Below, in pieces: positions 1 through 7,890 of a DNA stretch of 64,000 bases. Below the pieces are notes generated by a model. That model saw only the letters and a program-made list of their open reading frames with translations. It was not told the origin of the DNA and made no database searches. The DNA is from Sphingosinicella xenopeptidilytica (GTDB taxonomy: Bacteria > Pseudomonadota > Alphaproteobacteria > Sphingomonadales > Sphingomonadaceae): positions 558,001 through 622,000 of the forward strand of contig NZ_JBHTIK010000015.1 in NCBI RefSeq assembly GCF_042676985.1, in the 5' to 3' direction. The translations under genes and the position numbers were made by a program. Every line of letters starts with the position of its first letter. Position 1 is the stretch's first letter.

Positions 1-1
1 G

Positions 2-1066
2 ATGGTCGATGAGGTCGGCCAAATCTGCACGGAAGAAGGCATCGACGCGCATTTCAATCCGGCGGGTGTGTTGACGCTTGCCCGCAGCACCGATCAATTG
101 CCGTCGCTGCGAAATTCGTTCGATGCTTATGCCAAGCTCGGCATGACAGATGGCTGCGAACTTCTGGATGCCAGCCAAGCGCAGGAGGCCGTGAACGCGA
201 CCGAGGTGCACGGCGCGTTCCGTCTGCGCGCGGGTGCCACCATCCACCCCGGCCGCCTCGTGCGCGGACTGGCGCGTGCGCTCGAGCGGCGCGGCATCCG
301 CATCTACGAGGGAACCGAAGTGCTGCGCGCCATCGATGGTGCCGAGCCCGCGCTTGTCACTTCCGGGGGGACGATCCGCGCACGGCGCGCCGTCCTGCTC
401 GCGGGTGAGGCCTTCATGACCAGCCAAGCCGAATATCGCCGCCGACTGATCCCCATGGCCTCGACGATCATGCTGACGGCGCCGCTCACTGCGGAACAGT
501 GGAAGCAGGTCGGATGGAGCGGCGGCGAATGCCTCAGCTCCTATGTTCACACGACCAATTATCTCTCGCGCACCGCTGACGGGCGTATCCTGTTCGGCAG
601 CCGCGGCGCACCCTATCGCTATGGTTCGGACATGTGCGAGACAGCTCTCAGGGAGAATGCCAATTTCGGCTGGATTCGTGATCGGCTGCTCGAATGGTGG
701 CCATCGCTCGAAAACGTCCCCTTCACGCATCGATGGGCCGGTTATCTCGGTATTCCGCGCGACTGGCTGCCGACCGTTCATTTCGATCCCGAGCGCCGCG
801 TTGGGCACAGCTACGGTTACACGGGCCACGGCGTCATCACGAGCGCGATTTGTGCGCGGGCGCTTGCCGGGCTCGTTGCCGGTCATGCTCCAGGCGCGCA
901 CGCCCCCTATCTCCGCCAGCAAGCGCCGAACTGGGAGGTCGAACCGCTGCGATGGGCGGGCATCCGCTATGTGCAGAACGCCTTCCTGCGGATGGATCTT
1001 GCGGAGGCCGCCGGGCAGCAGCCTCCGCTGGATTCTGGTCTCGCGAAATATCTGGGCGAGCCGTAA
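2..1066 (+). CDS. FAD-dependent amine/amino-acid oxidase (DAO family), 5' truncated
   Basis: This is the C-terminal 354 residues of a flavin oxidoreductase of the D-amino-acid oxidase / gamma-glutamylputrescine-oxidase type, which oxidises amines or amino acids with FAD. The window starts inside the gene, so the N-terminal Rossmann motif is missing and the first Met seen is internal; full-length relatives are about 430-460 residues. Visible support is the mid-domain GATIHPGRLVRGLARALERRG (a DAO substrate-domain segment) and the C-terminal FAD-binding segment HSYGYTGHGV. It converges on the S9 peptidase gene with only 12 bp between. Substrate unknown; the D-amino-acid-type operon nearby makes an amino-acid-derived substrate plausible. 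Confidence 0.85.
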   Translation: MVDEVGQICTEEGIDAHFNPAGVLTLARSTDQLPSLRNSFDAYAKLGMTDGCELLDASQAQEAVNATEVHGAFRLRAGATIHPGRLVRGLARALERRGIRIYEGTEVLRAIDGAEPALVTSGGTIRARRAVLLAGEAFMTSQAEYRRRLIPMASTIMLTAPLTAEQWKQVGWSGGECLSSYVHTTNYLSRTADGRILFGSRGAPYRYGSDMCETALRENANFGWIRDRLLEWWPSLENVPFTHRWAGYLGIPRDWLPTVHFDPERRVGHSYGYTGHGVITSAICARALAGLVAGHAPGAHAPYLRQQAPNWEVEPLRWAGIRYVQNAFLRMDLAEAAGQQPPLDSGLAKYLGEP

Positions 1067-1078
1067 ACGGCAGCCGCC

Positions 1079-3145
1079 TTATTTCGTCCCTGCCTGCAGC
1101 ACCTTTTCAAGCCCCGGAACAAAACCCGCACCGGTCTTCAACTCGACCTGCGATCCGACAAGGTCGTCGCCATAGGGCTCCGCTTTCCCTCCGAGACACT
1201 TCGAGAGGAAATGTTCGGCGATCGCAGCGAAGGAAATGTTGCTTTCATCCTTCGCATAGACGTGGCCCTCGTCGGGGTAAAAGGCATAGGTCACCGGCTT
1301 CCCGCGCGCCTTCAGCGCATCGACGATTTCCTGCGACTGATCGGGAAAGATGCGCGGATCGTTGGCGCCGTTTGTGACGAGCAGCGGCTTCGAGATCGCA
1401 TCGACGCGGGAGATCGGAGACCGCCGCAACAAGTCCGCCGCACCTTCGGGGGTCGACGGATCGCCCATCCGATTGAGGAATTGCGGCTTCTGCCACGTCC
1501 ACCATTCGGGCATCGCGGAGGCCAGCCGCACGAGATTGCTGGGCCCGGCCAGGTCCACGCCGCACTGGAACGTATCGGGCGTGAAGCTCAGCGACACGAG
1601 CGTCGAATAGCCGCCATAGGACAGCCCCATCACCGCAACGCGATCCTTGGCCGTCACGCCTTTGCCGATAGCCCACTGGACGGCATCGAGCAGGTCGTCA
1701 TGCATCGTTTCGGACCATTTCCTGTCGGCCTTCGCCATGAAGGCGCTTCCGAAGCCGCTCGATCCACGAAAATTCACCGATAGAACCGCATAGCCCCTGT
1801 CCGCGAGCCAGGCGTGCTGCGGATCGAACGCCAGATCGTCGCGCAGCCAAGGCCCGCCGTGGACGAGGAGAACGAGCGGCGCGGGCTTTACGGGCATACC
1901 GTTCGCACCAAGCTTCGCACCCGTGGGAAGCGTCAGATAGCTCGGCAGACTGAGCCCGTCGCGCGACGTGATGGTCACAGGCGTGCGGCGCGCGAGCGCC
2001 CGCTGATCAAGCGTCGGACGCATCGACACGAGCGGCGTCAGCGTCCGGCCCTTCCTGTCCCACCAGCTATAGCGGTCGGCGCGGTTCGGCACCGTTTCAA
2101 GGAGTAGCCAGCGCGCATTGTCGGGGGTTTGCCCCGCGATCCTGAACGGCCCCGCGACCGCCGCCTCGAGCGCCGCGAACTCGGCACGCACATCGTCCGA
2201 CCGCACGGTCCATTCGTTCACGAGCGGATCTTCGCGTGTTGCCAGCAGCGCGCCGCTTTCCTCGTCAAAGAGTGGCTCCATGATATCGGCGCGACGGGCC
2301 TCGGCCAGCAGCGCCTTCTTGCCGCTCGCGAGGTCGACGGAAACAAGATTCGCTTTGTCGCCGTCGCGGCTGTCGAGCATCGTGAGCCGGCCCGCCGCAT
2401 CCAGTCCGAAGACCTTGGAATTGCGCAGCGAAACGAGCGGGATGGACATGAACTCGCTCGGCCCGGGATCGAGACGGAAATAGGTCCACGAACCGTCGGC
2501 ATTCCCGCGAACGCCCATACGGATGTTGAAATCGGGATCGGCAATGACATCGATGTAATTCGTCTCATTGCGGAACACTTCGGTGCGTTGGCCGGTCGCA
2601 AGATCGATACGATAGATGTCGCGATACCGCGGATCGCGGATGTTCATGCCTACGAGGATTTCGCCGGGGCGTCGTGCCGAGACCTTGACGATCTTCGTCT
2701 GCACCGCGGGGTCGATGGTCGCGTTGATGACCGTTCGTTTCTCGAGGTTCGCGATCCAGAGCTGGCTATGCTCCTCGCCGCCGATATCCTTCAGGATGAG
2801 GAGGAAACGCCCGTCCGCGCTCCACTGGAAGCCGTCCGGGGGGCGGTTATCGAAGCGGGTAACGGGGACAGCCGATGCCAGATCGTCGATCGGCGCGACC
2901 CAGATATTGAGCACGCCGTTCAGCGGGTGGAGAAACGCGAGCGCCTTTCCATCAGGGCTGATCTGCAGTTCGGAATAGGTCGGCGATGCGAAAAGCTCAT
3001 CGCGCGGAACCAGAGTCGTCTGCTGGACAGCCTCGGCGCGTGCCCTGGCTTCCGGCAAAGCGCCGGGAACAACGCCGGCGCAGATGAGCGTGGCAGCCAA
3101 TGCAGTGCGGCGAAGGCGTAGTCGCCGCAAAACCTCGAAACCCAT
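1079..3145 (-). CDS. Exported S9 family prolyl-oligopeptidase-like serine peptidase
   Basis: A 688-residue serine peptidase of the S9 (acylaminoacyl-peptidase/POP) type that cleaves short peptides. It has an N-terminal signal peptide ending in ALPEARARA, a beta-propeller region (about residues 40-400) and a C-terminal alpha/beta-hydrolase domain with HGGPW (oxyanion region) and the triad Ser509 (GLSYGG), Asp596 (NGANDPR) and His628 (DEGHVY). The ATG at 3145 is chosen because GGGAG lies just upstream and the signal peptide starts there; the frame is open to 3250 but that extension has no secretory character. Likely periplasmic. It is divergent from the LysR gene, with 216 bp between the two starts. 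Confidence 0.9.
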   Translation of the reverse strand: MGFEVLRRLRLRRTALAATLICAGVVPGALPEARARAEAVQQTTLVPRDELFASPTYSELQISPDGKALAFLHPLNGVLNIWVAPIDDLASAVPVTRFDNRPPDGFQWSADGRFLLILKDIGGEEHSQLWIANLEKRTVINATIDPAVQTKIVKVSARRPGEILVGMNIRDPRYRDIYRIDLATGQRTEVFRNETNYIDVIADPDFNIRMGVRGNADGSWTYFRLDPGPSEFMSIPLVSLRNSKVFGLDAAGRLTMLDSRDGDKANLVSVDLASGKKALLAEARRADIMEPLFDEESGALLATREDPLVNEWTVRSDDVRAEFAALEAAVAGPFRIAGQTPDNARWLLLETVPNRADRYSWWDRKGRTLTPLVSMRPTLDQRALARRTPVTITSRDGLSLPSYLTLPTGAKLGANGMPVKPAPLVLLVHGGPWLRDDLAFDPQHAWLADRGYAVLSVNFRGSSGFGSAFMAKADRKWSETMHDDLLDAVQWAIGKGVTAKDRVAVMGLSYGGYSTLVSLSFTPDTFQCGVDLAGPSNLVRLASAMPEWWTWQKPQFLNRMGDPSTPEGAADLLRRSPISRVDAISKPLLVTNGANDPRIFPDQSQEIVDALKARGKPVTYAFYPDEGHVYAKDESNISFAAIAEHFLSKCLGGKAEPYGDDLVGSQVELKTGAGFVPGLEKVLQAGTK

Positions 3146-3361
3146 ACCCGAAGCTCCCTGAATCAACCCCGATCCCGACAGGTAAGCGCCGGAAAAAGCG
3201 GGATGGCCCCCAATCGGCACAGATTGCCAACCGGACCCTTCCGGGGCCAATACAGATTATGGATCAATCTATGCGTACCAGGAAGCATCGCTGCGGCGCG
3301 CGATCGTATAGAAGAGGAGTCCGAAAATGGCTGCAACGGGCGCGATGACGGGCAGATAACG

Positions 3362-4261
3362 ATGGAAATGGCGTGGCTGGAAGATTTCGGCGCCCTCATC
3401 CGCGCAGGAAACTTTTCTCGCGCTGCATCGGTGCGCCATGTCACGCAGCCCGCCTTCAGCCGCCGCATTCGCGCGCTTGAAGAGTGGCTGGGCGTCGAAC
3501 TCGTCGATCGCAGCACCCACCAAATGGCGTTGACCCCCGCCGGCAAACGCTTCGCCGTGATCGCCGAGACGGTTCTGCGCGATATCGAACACGGGCGGCG
3601 AGAGGTTCAGGAGATTGCCGGCACCTCCGCGTCAACGATCAAGATTCTCGTCACGCACGCTCTGGCGCTCAACTTCTTCCCGCAGTGGCTCGCCGCGCTG
3701 CAGGCGATGTCGGATTCGGAGATCCTGATCCAGCTGACCGCCGACAACATGGGCGCGTCTGAAAAGATCATGCTCAACGGAAAGGCGCATTTCTGCCTGT
3801 GCTATTTCCATCCCGGTGCCGCATCCGTTCTTGATGACGCGGGTTTTCATTCGATATCCCTTGGTGGTGATACACTCATACCCGTCAGCGCGCCGAGCGG
3901 CGTTGATCAGACCCCGCTGCACGCCCTTTCGGAGGGCGCGGGGGATGCGGTCAATCTGCTCGCTTATGGATCGGAGTCGGGCATGGGCCGCATCGTTTCG
4001 GCCACGCTCACGGCGAATGCGACGCCGGTCAGCCTGACGCCGGTGTTCACATCACACACGCTCGTCCTCGCGCGCATGGCGAAGGATGGAAAGGGTTTGG
4101 CCTGGCTTCCGCTCAGTATCGTTGCGGACGACCTGGCGAAGGGAGCGCTCGTCCGGGCGGGCGATGCTTTTTGGGACATTCCCGTCGACGTCCGCCTGTA
4201 TCGCCCGCGCGGCCGGCAATCCCCATCGGCCGAAGCGTTCTGGAAACTGGCCTCGGCGTAA
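3362..4261 (+). CDS. LysR-type transcriptional regulator
   Basis: A 299-residue LysR regulator. The N-terminal winged HTH (about residues 1-62) shows the classic layout, with GNFSRAASVRHVTQPAFSRR as the recognition helix followed by LEEWLGVELVDRS; the rest is a periplasmic-binding-protein-like effector domain. The start at 3362 gives the usual LTTR length; the frame is open further upstream (3203) but that extension has no HTH character. Placed between the divergent S9 peptidase and the downstream HAD/DSD/RidA operon, it could control either. A near-perfect hairpin overlaps its stop codon. Confidence 0.9.
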   Translation: MEMAWLEDFGALIRAGNFSRAASVRHVTQPAFSRRIRALEEWLGVELVDRSTHQMALTPAGKRFAVIAETVLRDIEHGRREVQEIAGTSASTIKILVTHALALNFFPQWLAALQAMSDSEILIQLTADNMGASEKIMLNGKAHFCLCYFHPGAASVLDDAGFHSISLGGDTLIPVSAPSGVDQTPLHALSEGAGDAVNLLAYGSESGMGRIVSATLTANATPVSLTPVFTSHTLVLARMAKDGKGLAWLPLSIVADDLAKGALVRAGDAFWDIPVDVRLYRPRGRQSPSAEAFWKLASA

Positions 4262-4275
4262 GCGAGACGCTTACG
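4257..4275 (+). terminator. Stem-loop at the LysR stop codon
   Basis: CGTAAGCG-AGA-CGCTTACG forms a perfect 8-bp stem with a 3-nt loop that includes the TAA stop. No T-tract follows, so it may be a weak terminator or an mRNA 3'-end stabiliser. The remaining bases up to 4433 show no gene. Confidence 0.4.
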
Positions 4276-4433
4276 GGACGGCATATAACCATCAGCAACG
4301 GGCATTGGCCCATGCAACCATGCCCTTGTTAATCGCTACCAACGAAGCGGCGACCCTTGCCTCGCGCGCGCCGCCGCAAGCCGGGATCGGAACACCGAAT
4401 TCGGCCGGTACGACGAAGTTTGGAGTTTAGGGA

Positions 4434-5060
4434 ATGAAACGGCTCACCATCGAAGCGGTTGTCTTCGACCTCCTCACCGCACTTCTTGACTCATGGTCGG
4501 TATGGAACCGTGCCGCGGGGTCCGAGGCCGATGGACTGCGGTGGCGCCGCGCCTATCTTGAGCTGACATATGGATGCGGTGCCTACCGGCCCTACGAAGA
4601 CCTCGTTCGTGAGGCGGCTGAGGTGGCAGGCGTACCCGTATCCGCTGCCGAGGCGCTTGCCGCGCATTGGAATACGCTCCGCCCGTGGCCCGAGGGGCCC
4701 GCTGTGCTCGGTGACCTGAGCGCCCGCGGCATTCCGCTCGGAGTCGTCACAAATTGCTCGATCATCCTCGGCCGGCAAGCCGCGGAACGTGTCGGCGTTC
4801 CCTTCTCCGCCGTCGTGACCTCTGAAGAGACGGGCTACTACAAGCCGCAACCCCAGTCGTACCGCGCGGCCCTCGATCAGCTCGGCACGGACCCCGCCCG
4901 AACACTTTTCGTCGCGGGTTCGCCCGCCGACATTCCCGGTGCGGCCGGGGTCGGGATGCCTGTTTTCTGGCACAACCGGGCGGGACTGCCATTCGTCGCC
5001 GATACGGCGCGGCCCCTTCTCATCGCCGATACGCTGCACCCGCTGAGGGAACTGGTGTGA
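4434..5060 (+). CDS. HAD-superfamily hydrolase (haloacid dehalogenase type)
   Basis: A 208-residue HAD hydrolase. Motif I is VFDLLTALLDS, keeping the nucleophilic Asp but with Leu where phosphatases carry the second Asp, as in L-2-haloacid dehalogenases (DxY). Motif II is VVTNCS, motif III the Lys of GYYKPQP, and motif IV the AGSPADIPGA acidic segment. It could therefore be a dehalogenase-like hydrolase rather than a phosphatase; substrate unknown. It is the first gene of a tight operon: its TGA overlaps the ATG of the next gene (TGATG). A single cytoplasmic HAD core with a small helical cap is expected. Confidence 0.8.
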   Translation: MKRLTIEAVVFDLLTALLDSWSVWNRAAGSEADGLRWRRAYLELTYGCGAYRPYEDLVREAAEVAGVPVSAAEALAAHWNTLRPWPEGPAVLGDLSARGIPLGVVTNCSIILGRQAAERVGVPFSAVVTSEETGYYKPQPQSYRAALDQLGTDPARTLFVAGSPADIPGAAGVGMPVFWHNRAGLPFVADTARPLLIADTLHPLRELV

Positions 5061-6205
5061 TGGAGCCGGCAGCCATGTTCGAAGGCTTGGAGACGCCGCG
5101 CCTGATACTCGATGCGGAGCGGCTGGAACGTAACGCCGTCCACATGCGCAACCGCTGTGCCGAATTGGGTGTCACGCTGCGCCCGCATCTCAAGACCGCC
5201 AAGTCGATCGACGTCGCCCGTATCGCCGCGGATGGCGGGCAGGGGCCGATCACCGTCTCGACACTGGCCGAAGCCGAATATTTCGCGGCGGCGGGCTGGC
5301 GCAATATCCTCTACACGACCGCCATCGTTCCCGCGAAGCTCGCCCGCGCCGACCGTATTCAGCGCGCGCATGGCGCTCGGCTGCTTTTCGTCGTGGATGA
5401 CCGGGATGCCGCCACGGCCATCGGGAAGGCGGCAGTATCCCTCGGCGCGCGCTTCGGCGTGCTCATCGAGGTCGATTGCGGCGAACACCGCAGCGGCGTC
5501 GAACCGGCTTCGGAAGCGCTTGTCGCGATCGCCGACGCGATCCACGCCTGCGCGCCGCATCTGGAATTGACGGGTGTGATGACCCATGCCGGGCATTCTT
5601 ACGCTTTCGACGAGCCAGCACCGATCCGGGCACTTGCCGAGGTCGAGCGGCAGGCCGCGGTCGCATCCGCCGAATTGCTGCGCGCCCGGGGATACCCCTG
5701 CCCCATTGTCAGCGTGGGCTCGACACCCACGACTCTCTTCGCGGAGCATCTGTCGGGCGTGACCGAAGTGCGTGCGGGCATCTACCTGTTCTGGGATCTG
5801 TCGCAGCTGTCGCGGGGCATGTGCGCGGAGGACGATATCGCTGTCTCGGTGCTTGCCACGGTGATCGGCCATCAGCACAGCGGTCCAAGCCTCATTCTCG
5901 ACGCCGGGGCGCTCGCGCTGTCAAAGGACATCGGTGCCAACCGCTTCATGCCGGAGGCGGGATACGGCCTGGTCTGCGATCCCGTAACGCTGGAGCGGCT
6001 GGGTTCACTGGCGGTCACGACAGTCCATCAGGAACATGGCGCCGTTCCGGTGCCCGACGAAAGCTGGTTCGCGCGGCTGCCGATCGGCAGCATGGTCCGC
6101 ATTCTGCCCAATCATGCCTGCCTCACCTGCGCGGCTTACGCTTCATACAACGTGCTACACGCCGGAAAAGCGACCGAGGAATGGCCGCGCATTGGCGGAT
6201 GGTAA
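5060..6205 (+). CDS. D-serine dehydratase / D-threonine aldolase-like PLP enzyme (DSD1 family)
   Basis: A 381-residue fold-type III PLP enzyme: an alanine-racemase-like N-terminal barrel followed by a D-serine-dehydratase-like C-terminal domain. The PLP lysine is Lys45 in RPHLKTAKS. The metal-binding pair of this family is present as His352 and Cys354 in PNHACLTC, which supports a Zn-dependent lyase or dehydratase acting on D-3-hydroxy amino acids. The ATG at 5060 overlaps the HAD stop; a GTG three bases earlier is the alternative, and GAGGGA about 10 nt upstream fits the ATG. RidA follows 17 bp downstream, consistent with an enamine/imine product. The exact substrate is an inference. Confidence 0.85.
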   Translation: MEPAAMFEGLETPRLILDAERLERNAVHMRNRCAELGVTLRPHLKTAKSIDVARIAADGGQGPITVSTLAEAEYFAAAGWRNILYTTAIVPAKLARADRIQRAHGARLLFVVDDRDAATAIGKAAVSLGARFGVLIEVDCGEHRSGVEPASEALVAIADAIHACAPHLELTGVMTHAGHSYAFDEPAPIRALAEVERQAAVASAELLRARGYPCPIVSVGSTPTTLFAEHLSGVTEVRAGIYLFWDLSQLSRGMCAEDDIAVSVLATVIGHQHSGPSLILDAGALALSKDIGANRFMPEAGYGLVCDPVTLERLGSLAVTTVHQEHGAVPVPDESWFARLPIGSMVRILPNHACLTCAAYASYNVLHAGKATEEWPRIGGW

Positions 6206-6222
6206 GAAATTCGGAGATCAGG

Positions 6223-6618
6223 ATGAAACTTCAAAAAACGACCGAGATACGATGCGCGGCAGCGCCTCCCCCGGGAGGGCACTACGCTCAGGCCGTCCTT
6301 CACCGCGATACGCTCTATGTTTCAGGTCAACTCGGCGTAACCAGCGAAACGCCCGATGCCGAAAACGTCGGCATCGCCGAGCAGGTAACGTTTGCGCTCC
6401 ACAACATCGCGGCCATTGCCGGCGTTGTGGGCGCAACCGTCGATGACATCATCCGATGCACTGTTTACGTGGCCGACATCGCACATTGGGACGACGCAAA
6501 TCGTGCCTATGCGGCGTTCTTTGGCGCCCATCGTCCGGCACGGTCCATCGTCCCGTGCGGCCCGCTCCACTTCGGTGCGCTGATCGAGATTGAAGCGGTC
6601 GTCGCGGTGGGCGACTGA
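6223..6618 (+). CDS. RidA family enamine/imine deaminase
   Basis: A 131-residue RidA/YjgF protein. Family features are GHYAQAVLHRDTLYVSGQLG near the N-terminus, the central ATVDDIIRCTVYVAD stretch, and the C-terminal RPARSIVPCG...GALIEIEAVV segment carrying the conserved substrate-binding Arg. RidA proteins hydrolyse 2-aminoacrylate and related enamines/imines released by PLP dehydratases or amine oxidases, so placement directly after the D-serine-dehydratase-like gene is functionally sensible. GGAG 6 nt upstream supports the ATG at 6223. The gene is convergent with the CoA-transferase that ends at 6634. Confidence 0.9.
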   Translation: MKLQKTTEIRCAAAPPPGGHYAQAVLHRDTLYVSGQLGVTSETPDAENVGIAEQVTFALHNIAAIAGVVGATVDDIIRCTVYVADIAHWDDANRAYAAFFGAHRPARSIVPCGPLHFGALIEIEAVVAVGD

Positions 6619-6633
6619 GGCAGCAGCCTCTCG

Positions 6634-7815
6634 TCAGATAACGCCGTCGTCATGCAGGCTGCTCATCTGCTGCCGGCTCATCCCAAGAATATCGCCATAG
6701 ATCTCCTCGTTGTGCTGGCCAAGCTCCGGCCCCGCCCACGCGACCTCGCCTGGCGTTTCGGAGAGTTTTGGGAAGACGTTCTGCATCCACAGGTTCTGAA
6801 AGGCCGGATGCGGCACCTTGATAATGGATTCCCGCGCCTTGAAATGCGGGTCTTCCAGCATGTCGGGCGCCTTGTAGATCTTCCCCGCCGGTACACCGTG
6901 CGTCTCAAGGTGCGCCAGAAGATCGGCGCTGGACCATGATTTCGTCCAGGCGCTGATCATGTCGTCCAGTTCTACCTGATGTTCGCCGCGCGCATGATGC
7001 GTCGCGAAACGCGGATCGCTGCCGAGCTGCGGCTGCCCCATCGCTTCCGCCATGCGCTTCCACACGCTGTCCTGATTTGCGGCGATCAGGATTTCTCCAT
7101 CCGACGTCGAATAGACGTTCGAAGGCGCCACCTTCGGTAGCGTCGCACCCGTCCGCTCGCGCGTGAAGCCGGCTTCGGTATATTCCGGAATCGTCGATTC
7201 CATCATCGCCAGCACGGCTTCGTAGATCGCGGAATCGACCACCTGCCCCTGCCCCGTGCGATTCCGGTGCTGCAAGGCCATGAGTGCACCGAGACAGGCA
7301 TACGTGGCGGCCAGCGAATCTCCGATCGAAAGGCCCACGCGGCTCGGCGGCGTAGACGGATCACCCGCGAGGTTTCGGATACCCCCCATGGCCTCGCCGA
7401 TCGACCCGTAGCCTGCCCGCAGCGCATAGGGCCCGGTCTGCCCGAAGCCGGTCACGCGGATCATGATCAGCCCCGGATTGATAGCCGAAAGCTGCTCGTA
7501 ACCGAGATTCCACTTCTCCATCGTGCCGGTGCGGAAATTCTCGAGCAAGAAGTCGGACTTCTCCACAAGACGCCGCACGATCTCCTGCCCGCGCGGATCG
7601 CGAAGGTTGAGCGTGATGCTCTTCTTATTGCGCGCGACGACGGGCCACCAGACCGGCTTGTTCCGTCCCCACTCGCGCATGGGGTCGCCCTCGCCCGGCG
7701 CCTCGATCTTGATCACCTCGGCACCGTGATCGGCCATCAACTGTCCGCAGAAGGGCCCGGCGATGAGTTGCCCCATCTCGACAAGCCGCAACCCCTGCAA
7801 CGCCCCAGACGCCAT
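6634..7815 (-). CDS. CaiB/BaiF family (class III) CoA-transferase
   Basis: A class III CoA-transferase of 393 residues that moves CoA between carboxylates. Diagnostic segments are GLRLVEMGQLIAGPFCGQLMADHGAEVIKIE at the N-terminus, LNLRDPRGQEIVRRL, and the catalytic Asp region GLSIGDSLAATYA. The start at 7815 is preferred because GGAGGAG is six nucleotides upstream; ATG and TTG codons immediately before it would sit too close. It is the last gene of the long minus-strand catabolic run, separated from the TonB receptor by a strong hairpin. Probably activates the acid produced by upstream enzymes; the substrate cannot be read from sequence. Confidence 0.9.
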   Translation of the reverse strand: MASGALQGLRLVEMGQLIAGPFCGQLMADHGAEVIKIEAPGEGDPMREWGRNKPVWWPVVARNKKSITLNLRDPRGQEIVRRLVEKSDFLLENFRTGTMEKWNLGYEQLSAINPGLIMIRVTGFGQTGPYALRAGYGSIGEAMGGIRNLAGDPSTPPSRVGLSIGDSLAATYACLGALMALQHRNRTGQGQVVDSAIYEAVLAMMESTIPEYTEAGFTRERTGATLPKVAPSNVYSTSDGEILIAANQDSVWKRMAEAMGQPQLGSDPRFATHHARGEHQVELDDMISAWTKSWSSADLLAHLETHGVPAGKIYKAPDMLEDPHFKARESIIKVPHPAFQNLWMQNVFPKLSETPGEVAWAGPELGQHNEEIYGDILGMSRQQMSSLHDDGVI

Positions 7816-7833
7816 CATCAACTCCTCCGGAGC

Positions 7834-7861
7834 TTCCGGATCAGCATTCGCCGATCCGGAA
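7834..7861 (-). other. Stem-loop between TonB receptor and CoA-transferase genes
   Basis: TTCCGGATC and GATCCGGAA form a perfect 9-bp inverted repeat around a 10-nt loop, between the receptor stop (7891) and the next ribosome binding site. No T-run follows. It could be a partial terminator or an RNA processing/stability element that uncouples expression of the two genes. Confidence 0.5.
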
Positions 7862-7890
7862 CGCTTCCATTCTTCTTGCAGTCGCCAGGG

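Noticed and set aside
4434..5060. Inactive HAD protein because the second motif-I Asp is missing
   Set aside because: L-2-haloacid dehalogenases also lack that Asp; the nucleophilic Asp, Lys and motif IV are retained.
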